From Edolisoma coerulescens (lineage: Eukaryota; Chordata; Aves; Passeriformes; Campephagidae), in contig VWZW01006282.1 in NCBI GenBank assembly GCA_013397115.1, forward strand, positions 1,735,831 through 1,799,830: a DNA stretch of 64,000 nt, given 5' to 3'. Both the position numbers and the translations under genes were made by a program. This document shows, in pieces, positions 20,113-33,868 of the stretch (its first letter is position 1; every line of letters starts with the position of its first letter). The notes under the pieces were generated by a model, which was not told the DNA's origin, searched no databases, and worked only from the letters and a program-made list of their open reading frames with translations.

Positions 20113-23100
20113 ATCATGTAAGTTTGTCTTGGACTTCACAATCAGCATTTGAAAAAGGTAAAAATTCTTCAGGGTATGTTAAATGTCTCCTTGATAAATG
20201 CACAGCAACACTTTCTGAAACAAGAGAGAGTGTTAGGGCAAAATAAGGAAGCATCTCCAAAGTATGTGAGGTTTGGCAGTTACCATGAGTGAAAAAAAGT
20301 CATAAAAAAGTGGGAGGCAAGAAAAGCACCGCAGGAAATCCTTTGCTGTAAAAATATGTGGCACATATAACTTGCTAAATGCCTCCTGTCTGTGGCTTTA
20401 GCTCCGTGTTACAACACCTAGGGGGTTAATAAATTACGAGCGTTAAAGTATACTGCTGCCAACACCACTTAGTGAGCTGCTTGGAAAGAGAGCCTGGATT
20501 TGGTGCTGTTTGACTTAATGAATAACTCTGAACCCTTACGATTAACAGCATAAAGAAAGATACTTTTTAATATATAGTATATAAATTGAGAAAAGTTAAA
20601 GAGGTACCTTTTAAGATGGTGATTCTTCTGCAAAAAGCAGGTTTCATCCAGGTGAAGTCACATGACATTCTCCTGGATTGTGCAAACCATACTAAAATTG
20701 TGGATTATTGACTTCATGGTGCCTAGTTGTTGATTTTTTCCTCAGCAGAAAATTTATTAATATTAAATGTTGAATCCTAAATATTTTTACTGAATCTTAA
20801 TATTTACAGTTTGTTCATTTTAACATTTCATGGTATGGGCAAGAGAGAAAAATATTTTCTCTCCTCCCACTTTAAAATGTCATGATTTCATGAATCCTGA
20901 AGTTCGTAGTTCACATTGCTTGTGTGACCTTCAAAATACAGACTGCTTGTGTACTTTGCATTTTATTGACAGAAACTATGCATACTTTTGTAGGTATGAC
21001 ATTTTAAATGGCATTAGTAAGTCAGGTTTTGCAAATGGTTTCATGCCGAGGAATAGGAAGTTTTCCACAGTTGAACTTAGGGTGCATTTACTTATCACAG
21101 AAATGCTTTATTATTACTGAGTTCAGCCTTGAACAATCTAAGTTTGTTCTATGTTGCCTTAGCCAGTTTTTACTAGAAATAACCAAGAGTCAATGACTGT
21201 AACAATGCAGCAGAACCAAAACTCTATTGAAATTCTTAACATATTTAAAATCTTCCCAGATTGGTAATCTGAACAGTTATGATGTGTGCTTTTAATCTCT
21301 GACTGGCAACTTTGTGTCCTGTCTGTGGTTTATTCAGCAAGTTTGTCCACTATCAGTGGTGTGGCTGGCTGTAAACATAACCCTAATTCAATGCCCTCTT
21401 GGTAACCTTGGCCTTGACGAATGTTTTGTCTCTGCCGTGTGTGTTATCTCTCAGTGGCTGGGTCAGAGCTCTTATTTTGTCCAGTGCAGGCAGGAACATT
21501 AGCACCTGAGTAAGGGATTCCTCCTCCTGCGGTCGTCACAGCTTTGGATGTAATTTCAGGAGATGGAAGGAGAGCCAAGCTTATCTATAGTTACGTGGAA
21601 TAGCAATAGCCTTTCTTCTTCCTATCTTGGCAATGTGTAGAGAAAGTTTAATTATTTACATGCCAGGTTGGAATAGGTAACCTTTAGGGAAGGGTGGGTC
21701 CGAAATCCATCGGGATTGACACTAGAGGTTGATCAGTCACAAGGACAGAGGTTAATTCTGGTTTTACTGTTCAGGAGCTTCACAGTCATTTCTGTCCAGC
21801 ACCTCATTGGTTATCTGAGGGAGGTTCACTTTGTGAAATGCTTTTTTTTCCATGCTCTGTAGCACTATCGTTCCTGTTAGCTATTATTAGTAGCTCAGGA
21901 ATTAGTAAACAGAGAAAAACATGAGAGCAAGTGTGTGATGTTAGACACACATATAGCCATTATTTATGGTAGTTATTTTTGTAGCTTCTATTACTATGCA
22001 GAAATGGCTAAAATCTCCCAGCTAGTGTTTGGGTCTGAGTGCCCTGAAAGGGCTCACTGTCAGCTGACAGCATGAGGTAAGCTCTGCCCCAAATCTGGTC
22101 TTGTCACCACTCAGGTTCCCTGTACCCTCCTTCTTTCTCTTCCAGTGTATGTCTGCTTATGTAAGGGAGTCACCTCAGCAAGGAGAGGCAAACAGCTTCT
22201 CTGCAGAATATAAACCAGTGTTTGATAGCAGTGAAGTCCCTGCCTTGGAGACCTGTCTTTTCTCTGTGTGTCTCAGCAGTAGGTGGAAGAGCTGGTGATA
22301 GGAATCAGGGATGCCAGGTTTTCTCAGTTTGTCCAGGTAGCAGCTTTGGCTGTGGGCCTAACTGGCAACCATTACCATCATCCAGCAGTTGCATGCCTGT
22401 GGTTGGGAAATCTGCCTGCTACATTTATATGGTTGCTGAAAGAAGTGGATGTGGAAGATAAGGAGTCCCTGGGAATACAGCTTCCAGCTGAGAACATGCT
22501 GTCAAAGCTACCTGCCTTTTCATTATGCCTGTTGGTAACCACTGCATTTACATTTCCCTACTTCTTGTCATAGTCAAGCTTCAGACATCAAAATCTGCCC
22601 ATGCATTAAGATAAATCTCTCTTCCAGTATCATTTTAGCAATTTGCACTTCCATTTCATTAAAGGAATTGCCTGTGTCCTCTGGAGCTGTCATATGCTTT
22701 GCCAACACCTCCACAGATTAATCCTCCTTCATCCTTTTTTCTTTGGCTTCTGATGGTCTGGCAACCAGTGCTGTGATTATCAGTATAGGTTTTCCAGCAG
22801 ATGTTAATTCTAAGTAGTAAAAAAGAGTAATGAGTGCATAGAGTTACCTATTGGCTTTCTGCTTTTCCTGAGGGAAAGGTGTGGCAGCCCCTGCTATTGA
22901 GAGCCTATCTCCAAACCTCCTCCCGGTCTGGGGAGACCCTGGAGATCTTAAGTGCTCTCAAAGCCCTTCTCCTGTGAGCAGAAATGTGTCTGCTGAACTT
23001 GTTTCTAGGGGTCTGCGCTGCTGGGTGCAGCAAGTTTTGCTCATCCGTTCTGTCATTTGAGCATGGAGGAGTTCCTTTGCTTAACAACAGTACAAGGGCA

Positions 23101-26100
23101 TTGCTGGGAGAGCTGAGGTTTGGAGGCAGTACTGAGGCCCACGCAGGGATTAAGTTTGTGCTTCTGCTGGCAGATCTAGGAAGAGGATAAGGTATCCCCG
23201 ATGCTTGTACTGAAAGGAAAGGAAAAGCCAGTTTTGAAGGCAAAGGAAAATTTATGTTCTCCTAAACAAAACCTTTGAAGGCGCTGCTTGGCTGTTAGGG
23301 CAGTGCTGTGCATTTGGAGACAGACAGACACATCACAGAAAATATTTTTTTCTCAAAAATCTGACTTTAAATCCCTAAAGAGTTGCCTCTCTTGCAACGT
23401 TGAAGGTATTTTGCAGGGAACTACAGGTCTTAGAGGATAATGTTGAATTTGAACGTCATGGTTGAGAATTTGCTGCTTGTTTGGTATGTTTGGCCAGCAG
23501 CTCGAGCACAGCTGGTGCCAAGCTTCTTAATAAAAACACAGGGATTACCTTTGGTAATGAAGCAAATAATACATGACTGCCATGCAGTGCCAAAGGCTTT
23601 GAATGCTCTGGTGGTTTGCAGCTCAAATATTTATATTACTAAAGTAAATTATTTGCCAAACTACAAAACAAAGCAGGGGGAGAGGTACTTGTATAGGAAA
23701 ATAGAGGCAGAAACTTTGTCCTATGGTTTGCATAGCCAAGCATTATGTATGCTTAGGGTATTACACAGACTAGTAGCAATATTAAAATAGCTAATAACAC
23801 ACATGGTTTCCAAGAGTGGTGTAATAAATTAAGTCTGGTTTTGGCCTATGGGGATTCTTTGACACCTAATAAAAGCTGACTTGAAGCACTAATAATGTCT
23901 CACTCTACCTGTGAATGTCACTGTGTTTGGAATTATGCAGGGGGTTCAGGAACAGGTAAATGGTGCCGAAGACACAGGTATACTCACACACAAACCCACA
24001 CAACACCATTGCATAAATCTTTGCTGTTTGTTTAAGAAATGAGGCTAAAAATATCCTTGAATATGAATCCGGGTCAAACATGGTGTTGACTGTAAAGTCT
24101 AGCATGATTTTATTGACTTAATGTAGACTTTTTTATTTTTTTGAGAATAACCCAGGAGACACTGAAGGCAAAACTTTCTTACAAGGACTTTACTGCATTG
24201 AGTTGTTTCCAAAATCAATTTTTCAAAAGTCTTAAGAGACACAGTTGGCCCAGTGAAGGCTCAAAGGCATCATGTAGGGTGAATTTTCCCTTGAAGCTCA
24301 AGGGTGTTATTTGAAGAAAAAAAATCTTATCCACATCGATTGTTTTTGAGTTTTTTACTTGGGATAGTCTTAAGATACAAGCTTTCCTGAAACAGGCCTT
24401 TTCGTAGAGTTGAAGGGATCTAAAATAAATACTAATGATAACTCAATTTGTGGCTACCACACTCATCTGGGAAACTGTGGCACCAACAACTGCATTACAT
24501 TATGTGGTAGCTGTGAACATTTTGACCCTGTAATTCTTTCAGAACTTGATTTTAGGATTCCAAAATCATTGTGTGCATGTAAGTGAGATCACATGTATAA
24601 AGCATTATTCAGCACTTAGTCTAATTTATACTTATTTCACCAGTGTCCTTAAGATCCCTTTTCTTAAGCCTTATTTGCATAATTTATTTCAAGCACAGTA
24701 GCATTTTTGCTTCAGTGCCTGATGTGGACATGAGGCATCTGAATAAGCTGCAACTTGTGGTTGTACAGTTCTCTATGGATTTTGTATCTGCTATGTCTTC
24801 TTTGCAATAAAGGACACAAAGTAGGACTTCTTAAAGTTCCTCACAACCACTCCAACCTTTAAAAGATGAAATACTCAAAAAATACTCTGGCTGTTTTCAG
24901 TGTTGTTTTGCTGCATCTCACCCACAGTTAGTTTTTAATCATACTCATGAATGATTTACTGTACCCTTTCTATCATGTTACTTTTTCATTGTTGCCTCCA
25001 GCAGACAAAGAGCTTTCAAAGGGTTCTTTAGGGCTTAATGTATTGTTTGTCCTAGATATTTGGCATGACTTATTCAGAAATGTGTAATAAATACACAGCT
25101 CCTCTCATTTCTGATTGTTTGCACATCCAGAATATATCCCAGTACTAGCCCTTGTGAAGCAGATTAATTCTACCCCAGCTGAAACCAGCACAGATGTTTG
25201 ACAGATTAATGGATGACCAGGTGATGGATGGATAGTCTCTTTAAAATGAAGTTAGGAAGGGTGTGTGTGTGCAGGTGGGATCTCAGAAGTCGTGTGTAAA
25301 TACATGTGAGCTCATTCAAGTCCATGGAGATGCAGCATTTTATACCAGTGGATAATATGCTGGTTTTAGTCAGAGGCTTTACTTCTGAGACCTCTTTCCT
25401 GGTACCAGCTTTGTGCACTTATCCCTGATTATGGACATGTAGATATAATGCTTCTGTCTTCAAAGACATATACGTATAAATGATGATTTTTTGTTAGAGG
25501 ATATCCAGTTCTTTTGATTGGTTGCACCTAATGTGGCTAAAGAAAGCCTTTACTTTCCTGCTTGCTTTTTTTTTTTTTTTTCTGGTACACTGAGACAAGG
25601 AGTGCTGTGACAAGGGGTTTTGATAGTTTAGTCTATCTGCTGCGAGGGTAAGTCTCTGTGTGGGTCTGTGTGCTCTGAAGGATGTTTACCAGTAGACATT
25701 TGATAAAACTTCTTTTCATTTTATAGGTAATGAATTGTGAATCTCAGTGCCAGTGCTGCTCCCACAGAGACTCACAGTAAACAGCTGAGTCATACAGATG
25801 AAGCCTGAAATTTCTCCTCTCACAGATGTGAGGGAGTCCCACTGAGTTCCTTTGCAGAGAGTCCTGAGCTACTGAGTTCTGCACTCTGAAAAACATCTGA
25901 GTGGGCAGGAGGGTGAACAGCTTGTCCCCTGCACCTTGTCCAGCTCTGTGCTAACTCGGGTGCACAGGAGGCATATGCTGGGATGTGTGCAGGCAGATCG
26001 CTCTCAGCTCACTCACATCCTGGAGCAGCAGGGAAACCAGCAAAGTACTGGTGGGCTGCCAAGTCCCAGCCTGCTGGCTAGGTTGCTTGAGAGTCAGCAC

Positions 26101-29100
26101 AAACCTGCTATAGAGTGAGCCACTCAGGGCTTCTCTTACCCTAGCAAAGGTTTTAAAGGCAGCTCTGTAGCTTGCTTTGGGTTGTGGCAGATTCGCCTGA
26201 TTTTTGCCTGTTTACCTATCGTGGTCCAGATCTGCAAATAGTGTTGTGTTTTCCATACTGGTTTTAACCTATCTCAGCATATCTCCTGAGGGATCTTTGG
26301 GAGGCATGATCAGTGTTGGGGAGGTGTGTCTCCCTATATCTGTGGACTCTGCACAGGGCTATTGCACAAAAGGCTGTGCAATATATTCCTCCAAAGACCT
26401 GCTAATGAGAGCACATGAATCAAAGAAGAGTTAATAGTCATGGGTTTCCCACAGTGGTCTCTTTCATACAGTGATAACTAATGACTGCTTCTCAACAAAT
26501 AAATAAAAATATCAGATAAAACAAAGTCAGAGTCTTAAGCCTGTACTCAGGACCAGCTAAGCTTCAGCCATTTGCTCTGACTACTTTTGAAAGCTTGGCA
26601 TGCATAGCTTTCATGGGAGAGCTGTGCCAGAGCTGTGAAAAGCCATATATGTCTTAACTCTTGTTCTGTGTCTTTTATCTTGTCCATTTCCCACTGGCAC
26701 TGACTGCATTTAAAGCTTTTTAGAGGGCCTGTCGTTGTGCTGTCCATGCTGTTAAGGCATGGACAGACAGTATTCTGTTCTTAAATCCTGCTTTGAAAAT
26801 CTCTTCATAATATGTCCCTAGAAGAAACTTCTGGTTTGTTTATTTTGATTTGTCCTTTTTCTGTGGCTCGATGCCCAGTCATGGGCCAGAATCAAACTGG
26901 CTGAGTACCAACACAGGGCAATTTGCAGCTCCTTGTAAGCGACTTCAGTTCAGTTTGGCCGTGCCTCTGCAGCATTTCCCAGAGCCAGTCATCTGTGCTT
27001 CAGCTGATCGGGGTGCAAGCTGAACTCTGACTTGCCTGGCTGAGCCTGCCAAGAAAAGCATTAGCTAAGCAGAAACAGTGTGTGGCTGGGGGCAAAGGTG
27101 AGCATGCATTAGGTATTCGCATCTTGATACTGAAAAGATGCAGCTACAATCTAAACAGGGTACAGGGGACTGGGCAGACAGACAGCCGCCTGAGGTGACC
27201 CAGGAGTGCACGCCATGCTGCTTGCTGAGAAAGGCCTCTTTGTCTCCCTGCATTCTGCCTGCCTGTTTTGAGTGAGATGCAAAACAAATGCAAGAAACTG
27301 AATTATATGGCCTTGATGACATTCTTCTGTTTCTTGGCATTGGTTTGTTGTGCTTAGAAAGGCCTTGAATGTGTTGGACCATAGTGCTTATCTCATCCCC
27401 AGCCAAAACAGAGATATTTGTGCAGCTGGCTTGAAGTTCCCCTCTCTCTTATATGCAGGCTAGGGGATGGAGAGGGTTTCTGAGTGCTGGGGCACCTTTC
27501 CATCACAAGAATTCACAGCTGAATCACAGCTGAGAGACAAGATATAGATACTCACGTTCTTCATCTGTGTTTAGGAAGGAGTGAGGAACAAAGGTGGAGA
27601 CAAGACCTTTAACCATCATCTACCCCTTTATCACCAGCTTTTGTCTGCCAGTATTTGTATTGCTTCCCTGTTCCCCTTTAGATTATAGCTTGACCGGTGT
27701 GACCTGGATTTTCAGACCCTATTTTGAACACAGCTAATGAAAGTCGTGCTTTGGTTGAAGCCCTGCTGTGTCCATGAGTACCTCTCAAAGAGACAGGAGA
27801 GTGTTTCTTATCAGTTTTAGAGGGGATAGTCTTACCAGAGTTCTTGTACTTCACCTGGATATGTGCAGTTCCTTTTTGTTGTGACAAGGCTTTACCACTT
27901 TGATAAATTACTCTTGCCATAGGCTATAGATAACATGATAAAACAGACTTCACTTCGAGTTACAACTGGTTTTCTTTTCAGACTGTCTTTCGAATCTGTT
28001 TCTGCACTGGCAAAATGGTCAGACTATGGACCTCGAAGTTGTAAGACTGAACGTGAGAGGTACCAGTTCTGTGCTTCCCTGAGCTTTGACGGCATTCAAA
28101 AGTTTGGATGACAGCTTGACTTCCATAACTACAAAATGCCTGTTTGGCAAAATAGCTTTCTTGAATGGCACGCTGCAGTTCTGTATTCAGCTCAGCACTG
28201 TTTGGTGGGGCTGTTTTGCGGGAAGAGATGGCTTCCTCCTCCTGCAGTGCATTCAGATCCAGCCAAGAGACATGTTGGGCGTTGGCCTGAGGTAGCACAG
28301 TCCTGCAGCAGTCCTGGCTGCTGTTAGTGAGAGGCAATTCTAGCAATGTAAGTTCTTATTTCTTTTAATTGCCCCGTACTTTGGTGTCCAGTAGTGACAA
28401 CCTCTGAGCCCGTTGGCATGACAGTAGCTTTGGTCACTTTTGGAAATTTGGGACTATGTGGGCTCCAAAACTCTGCCTTTTCATGGGAGGGCTAAGATAA
28501 GCCCCACATCTGAGCTCCAGTCCTGTGTCTTATTTGAATCTTTCCCATTTCCCATTAACTGTGGTGCTTTAAAAGTTAAACAGCGAGCCTCTTCAGACTC
28601 TCTTCTTTCTTTGTCACTCTCATGTTCGTTCTCATTTCAGCTCCCTAAGGGGAAAACCGAATGTCATTTGCAGTTCACTTCTGTGTATTACATTTATTGC
28701 CCCCATCTTGCTCTCTTTCAGAGCATGAACCCAACCAACCAACTTCTTATCAGTTTGACAGGCTGTGACTGTTGTCCTGGTGACCGATGTAGTTGCACTA
28801 TCAGCACGTACAGAAGGCAGAGAAAGAGATGCCTCAATGTGTGGGTGTAGCTGTGCGTGCACATGACATGCCAGGAAGCCACTGGGATACGTGAAGATGA
28901 GATCCATGTCTTGGGCTATGTATGTGAAAGATGAAGCGAAAACAAAACAGAGAAGCAGGCAAAGTTAATAGCTATAAGAGAAGAAATGGGGCTGTGTGTA
29001 GGAGTTGCAAATGCTCTGCTCTTCTCAGCATCTGATCTATGTACCCGTAATTTAGTGCATTTGTATTTGAGAGATACTTACCCGCCAGCCTGCTGTCTTT

Positions 29101-32100
29101 TTCTACCCACTCCATTTCTCCCATTTCTTACTTAGGTTTGTGGACATGAGAAAGAATAATGTTAGTAACACAAGTCACGTTTTCCATCCAGACACACCAT
29201 GCTTAACCCATTCATACACATCCTTGACAGCATCGACTCCAGTTCACTAATTACTCACATGAATCAATCAGACTGATTTTTGCAGTGCCCTGTCACAGAT
29301 TATCTCCTAGGTGCTAACAGAAAGCCCTGCTTTGAGCAGCATGTGATCCAAATGGATGCCAAGCAACAACAGATGGAAAGAGATGGGTAAGGGAGCACAA
29401 AGAAATTGTGAGACATCATTACTCAGCACATAGGCAACGGTGTCAGCACACCAGCTGCCTAATGCTTGGGACAGCTTTTGCAGGCTACGTGGTGTGTTCT
29501 TGTTTTAGTGTTGGCTGCTTCATGTAAATATCGTCAGCTTTCAGCCATTGAAGAGAATGTGGGACGGGGTAACCTAGATAAAACGGATCCTGGCTTGTAC
29601 AGGCTATATGTTATTTAGGGGATAGGAAATTATTCAGGTCTTCAACAGGTGAAAGGATTGTAAGAAACCTGACAGTTTCTGTCCTGAGTGGGGACAGCTT
29701 TAACCTGCTGAGATGAAATTGGGGCACAGCCCAGGGGCTTGTGTTCTATGCGTGGTGCTGTAGTGCTGTAGCTGTGGTTGCTATGGGGAGGGAGTGTCTG
29801 GTTAATCCCCAACCCAGCTAATCTTCCATGGCTAATTGAGAATTGAATACATTTGGTTTACTGTAAAATCCGGGCTTTCTGGACACTCATTACCAAGAAT
29901 AACTCCACAGTCATCCACTGAGTTCTGCACTAGATGCAGAATCATGGGAAGACATGTCTAATCTGCTCCTGTCTTGTTTTGCTTGTATATCTATGCCCCC
30001 AGCATTACCCTTGCCTGGGTTTGCTTATCTGTGACTTCCAGAGGCCTTGCAGGAGATAGGATGCTCTGCTGGACCTGCCAAATCTCTGCTCACATCTGTG
30101 TATTCCAAACAGCCAGTGTGGGGGGGCGTTTCAGCGGGACGCATCGCAGGCAGGAGCTGATGCAGCAGATCTGTCTCCTCTAAGGCAGTGCTTCAGGGCA
30201 GGCTGTGTTTCAGGGGTGGTCAGTAGGGAGAAGGGATAGGCCTGTGAACAACATTAGTCAGACCCTGTGCCAGGAGTCCTGATGGGATGTGCCACATCTT
30301 CTGGCTGAAGGATCAGAGCTCTGATGACTAACAAGGAGAGGTTTAAATATATTGTGGGATGGAGCTTCTGTCATGTAAAATTCATGGTGCTGGCAGGCCA
30401 TTTTTAAATAAAACATTACCCTCTCTGAAGAAGACACAAAGTCTTCATTTCATGCTTGCAAAAAAATAAAAAAGAAAGAGAAAAGGGATATTTAAAGAAT
30501 GAGTCTGATGTGATTTTGAACTTGCTCTCCCAGCAGTTTTGTACTGGAATGACACATGAACATTCCCGTGAGGAAAGGTAGCAGTGAGGGAGGACTGGTG
30601 AGAGGAGGAGAGGACTGGTGCTTTCTGTTTAGCAGGAATAGAGGAGTTGCATTTCTTAACTCTGTGCACCTTCAGCTTCTGGGGTGGCTCTGTGACCTTC
30701 AGAGACACCATGCATGGTGCTGGTGGGCTACAGAGCAGACCTGCACCAGCTCTCCTGTTACAGCACAGCTGATAACCCAGCTCCCATTACACCTCTCCTT
30801 CTGCTTTTTGTTGGCCTGTGCCTATTGTCCTGCACTCATTAATACTTCTTCTGTTACCAAGATCAGACTGTTTTCCTTGGGCCACTCATAACTTTCACGG
30901 GTGTTGTGAACACTGAAATTTCTAAGGGACTTGTGAAAGTCCTGTGTACCTTGAGCAAGTAAAGCATGATTATGTAGCCCTTCCTTTGTAACATGAGTTC
31001 TTCCTCTTAAGGGAAGTCAGATAAATGAAGAAGAAGCTATTGTTTGTTGTTGTTACAAAAGGCTCTTGAGCTAAATGGGACTCTGGCACCAACCACTAAC
31101 TGCGTAATTTCAGGAGTGTAACAGAAATGGCTGGAAATCTGTTTTTGCTACTAATGAGTGCAGTGAATAATTGCTGCTTTCAGTTCTTTTTCAAGGCAGT
31201 ATTAGCCTGCTGATTTAAACAATAAGATAGAGGATGTGTGTGTAATTATGTAAACATGTACTGATTAAGTATATGCGGATTAATTGATCCCTCCAAAAAT
31301 ATGGTTACAGAAAATTCAGTCCAACATCATATGGAAGGTGTTGCAGGTCATAGATAGCAGAAATGATCTGTGTGTGAGTATTATACGAGGGATGGAAAAA
31401 AAATGGAAAATTTGGGGTATAAGAAGCTGTCTTCATAATATTTGTCCCAAACCAGGGGTTTCCCTGGGAGCGATATTAGAAACACGTGGCACATTGATGT
31501 TAGATGATGAGGTAGTGAAGCATGGCTAACCCTCCAGCCAGCTTGTATCAACCAGGCCATTCCAGCTTTCAGAATATGTCCCACATTCTTAAAACATCCC
31601 TGAGCATCCCTGAATATCATTCTTGCTCTCTGCCTGTGACACAGAGTTGAGTTCCCATGCTATGCCATGTGTAAGGGGGCCTGCCCTTTCTCTGTTCATT
31701 TGTGCTGCTTCTGTTTGCAGGAGAACCTGCTGTTGCCTGCCCTGCGTGGAAGATGTAGTTTGCATAACTCCATCTGCAGGATGTACCTGATGCTCTGTGG
31801 CAGCATGGTCTTGCTGAAGAAAGAAATGTTATTTGGAGTTTGGAAGGTGAGTTGGATCTGCTCCAGTTGTCTTTGTCTTTGCCTGTGTTGTTTCTTTTGA
31901 AGTTCTTGTTCCTTTTTGCAGGTACCTGGATGGTATCAGCAGTTACCTGAGGGAGGCAGGATACCTGGGATGGGAGCTTCAGGGCTTGAGATCAATTTCA
32001 AAGGACAGATGAAAGCAACTTTAATGAATTTTAGTCTGCAATGTGTTGGTGGATTGCCAAAGAGGCACTTGAGATCCCAAAAGGGCCCTAATTCTGGGGC

Positions 32101-33734
32101 AGCAGGCCTTGAGCAGAGACAGGGGCAGAAAAGGTGTCAGCAATCACCAGACTCTCCCAGCCAGTTCAACCTCTTCCCTTTCTCTGTGGCAGGAGAAGGT
32201 TGTCCCCATGCTTTCATCCTCTCAGCAGCAAATTCCGATGTTCCTTGCTCAGCTTTGAAACCAAGAGCCAGAGGTGTTTCCCAGCTGTGCAGAAGCTCTG
32301 GGCTGGTGGTGGTGTTGTGGGGAGGTGGGCGAGGAGGATTCTGTGTGGAACTTCCCTCCTGCTGAGGTGACTCACCCCAGCAAGCAACTTCTGCCGGCTC
32401 CATTGCGCGATCCGCAGCCCATCGCAGCCGTGACTCATCAGCCATACGGCTGACCCTGTGCCCTCCCAGGTCATATACATCTGGTTTTTTCATGTCAGTG
32501 GGAAGTCAGAAGACCTGTGGGCCTGGAGACGGGTGCCTGACATTCTTTGTGGTGGTTAATTTCTGGAAATTTAGGTTGTGGTTCATCTGCTCTGACATAC
32601 ACATATCAGTGCCTGAGCTACTCATTCTGAATTCCTTCTGCTGCTGATGAAGAGAAAGAGGCAGTGCTGGTGTGCTGCTTGACTGGCCTATTTTAGGTAT
32701 CTGCATTCACTTGAGAGGAAGGACACTGCCTATTCCTGTGTCTTTTTTCTGTTTGTAGAAGCAGTCTGGGTTATCCACAGAGATGTACACTTCTTCACAC
32801 TGGCCATGGAGTTAGTGGAGGGACTCACCTCCTCAGAACCTGAATAGTCTGATGACTTAAGCACTGGCAAAAACTCTGGATTCCCCTGATAGGCCAGGTG
32901 AAAGCCAGGCAAGTAGAGATCTGGACACAGAAGGTCCTGGCTATAAGGGCCCTCTCCCCTGGTTTGTTTGTCAGATGGACATCTGTCAGGGTTGTGACCA
33001 CTAACCTGCTGAATGAAAAGCTGCTGCGGGATTTTGTTTCCTTGATTTGTTTTGTTTGTGGCAAGGAGGTAAGAAGAGCTCTCAGAAAATAAACTTGAAT
33101 CTCTGGACAAGTTTTCTGTTCACTGCTCTCCTGCTGACTGCTTTTTGTCTGATTGCTGAGGTCTTGGGTATACCCTTTCAGGAGTTGTGAAGATATGCGT
33201 TTTCTTTTATCCTTCCAACTCTGCCTGATTTCCCATCTCTCATGACCCCCAGCATCTTTTCTGCTCCATATCCTCATCCCTTTTTACCTGTGTCACAGTC
33301 TTGCTTTTTCATAGTCTCTCCGTGCTCTTGTCTGGTTTGATTTGCTCACTGCTGCCTGTGCTTTGTTTCATTGACCTCCAAGGCATGCGACCTGCTAAGT
33401 CTCTTGATAGTCTGGATTTGCCTTTTAAAAAGAGGCCCAAGATCTCAGCAACCTACCCAAAGAACTAAAAAAACAAACCACCCCAAACAGGACAGACAGG
33501 GAAATATATAGTGGATCTTTCTGTGTGCTCATAAATAAAAGTCAGACAATCACATGGTTTTCTAAAAATAACACCCACAGCAAGTGTTTTGGTAGGAATA
33601 ATACTGACCTAGTTTGCATGTTGCCCACATGCAAAAAAAAAAAAGTTGGTGAGGAAAACCCATTGCCTGATGGACTATTTGCATTTGCTGAACCAGATTT
33701 GAATTGAGAGGTGGTTAAACAGCTCTTATAGTCT
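20113..33734. other. Gene-poor intergenic stretch
   Basis: Thirteen kilobases with many short open frames, none with a family I recognise and none flanked by consistent splice sites. A T16 run lies at 25566-25581. Unannotated noncoding RNA genes or enhancers could be here, but nothing in the sequence alone proves one. Confidence 0.5.
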
Positions 33735-33868
33735 CTTTGGACAATACTCTCGGGCACATGGTGTGACTCTTGGGGATGTCTTGTGCAGGGCCAGGAGCTG
33801 GACTCCTTCAGGGATGATTCTTGTGAGTCCCTTCCAACTCAGCGTATTGCATGATTCTGTGATTCTTG
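33735..33868 (+). mobile_element. CR1 LINE fragment (3' end)
   Basis: Contains GGACAATACTCTCGGGCACA, then GGGCCAGGAGCTGGACTCC and CCCTTCCAACTCAGC, ending in ATGATTCTGTGATTCTT. This is the CR1 3' end with its short terminal repeats. It is moderately diverged, hence old. Confidence 0.88.

Noticed and set aside
32825..33277. 150-codon minus-strand open frame
   Set aside because: No domain and no supporting signals; overlapping alternative frames are equally open.
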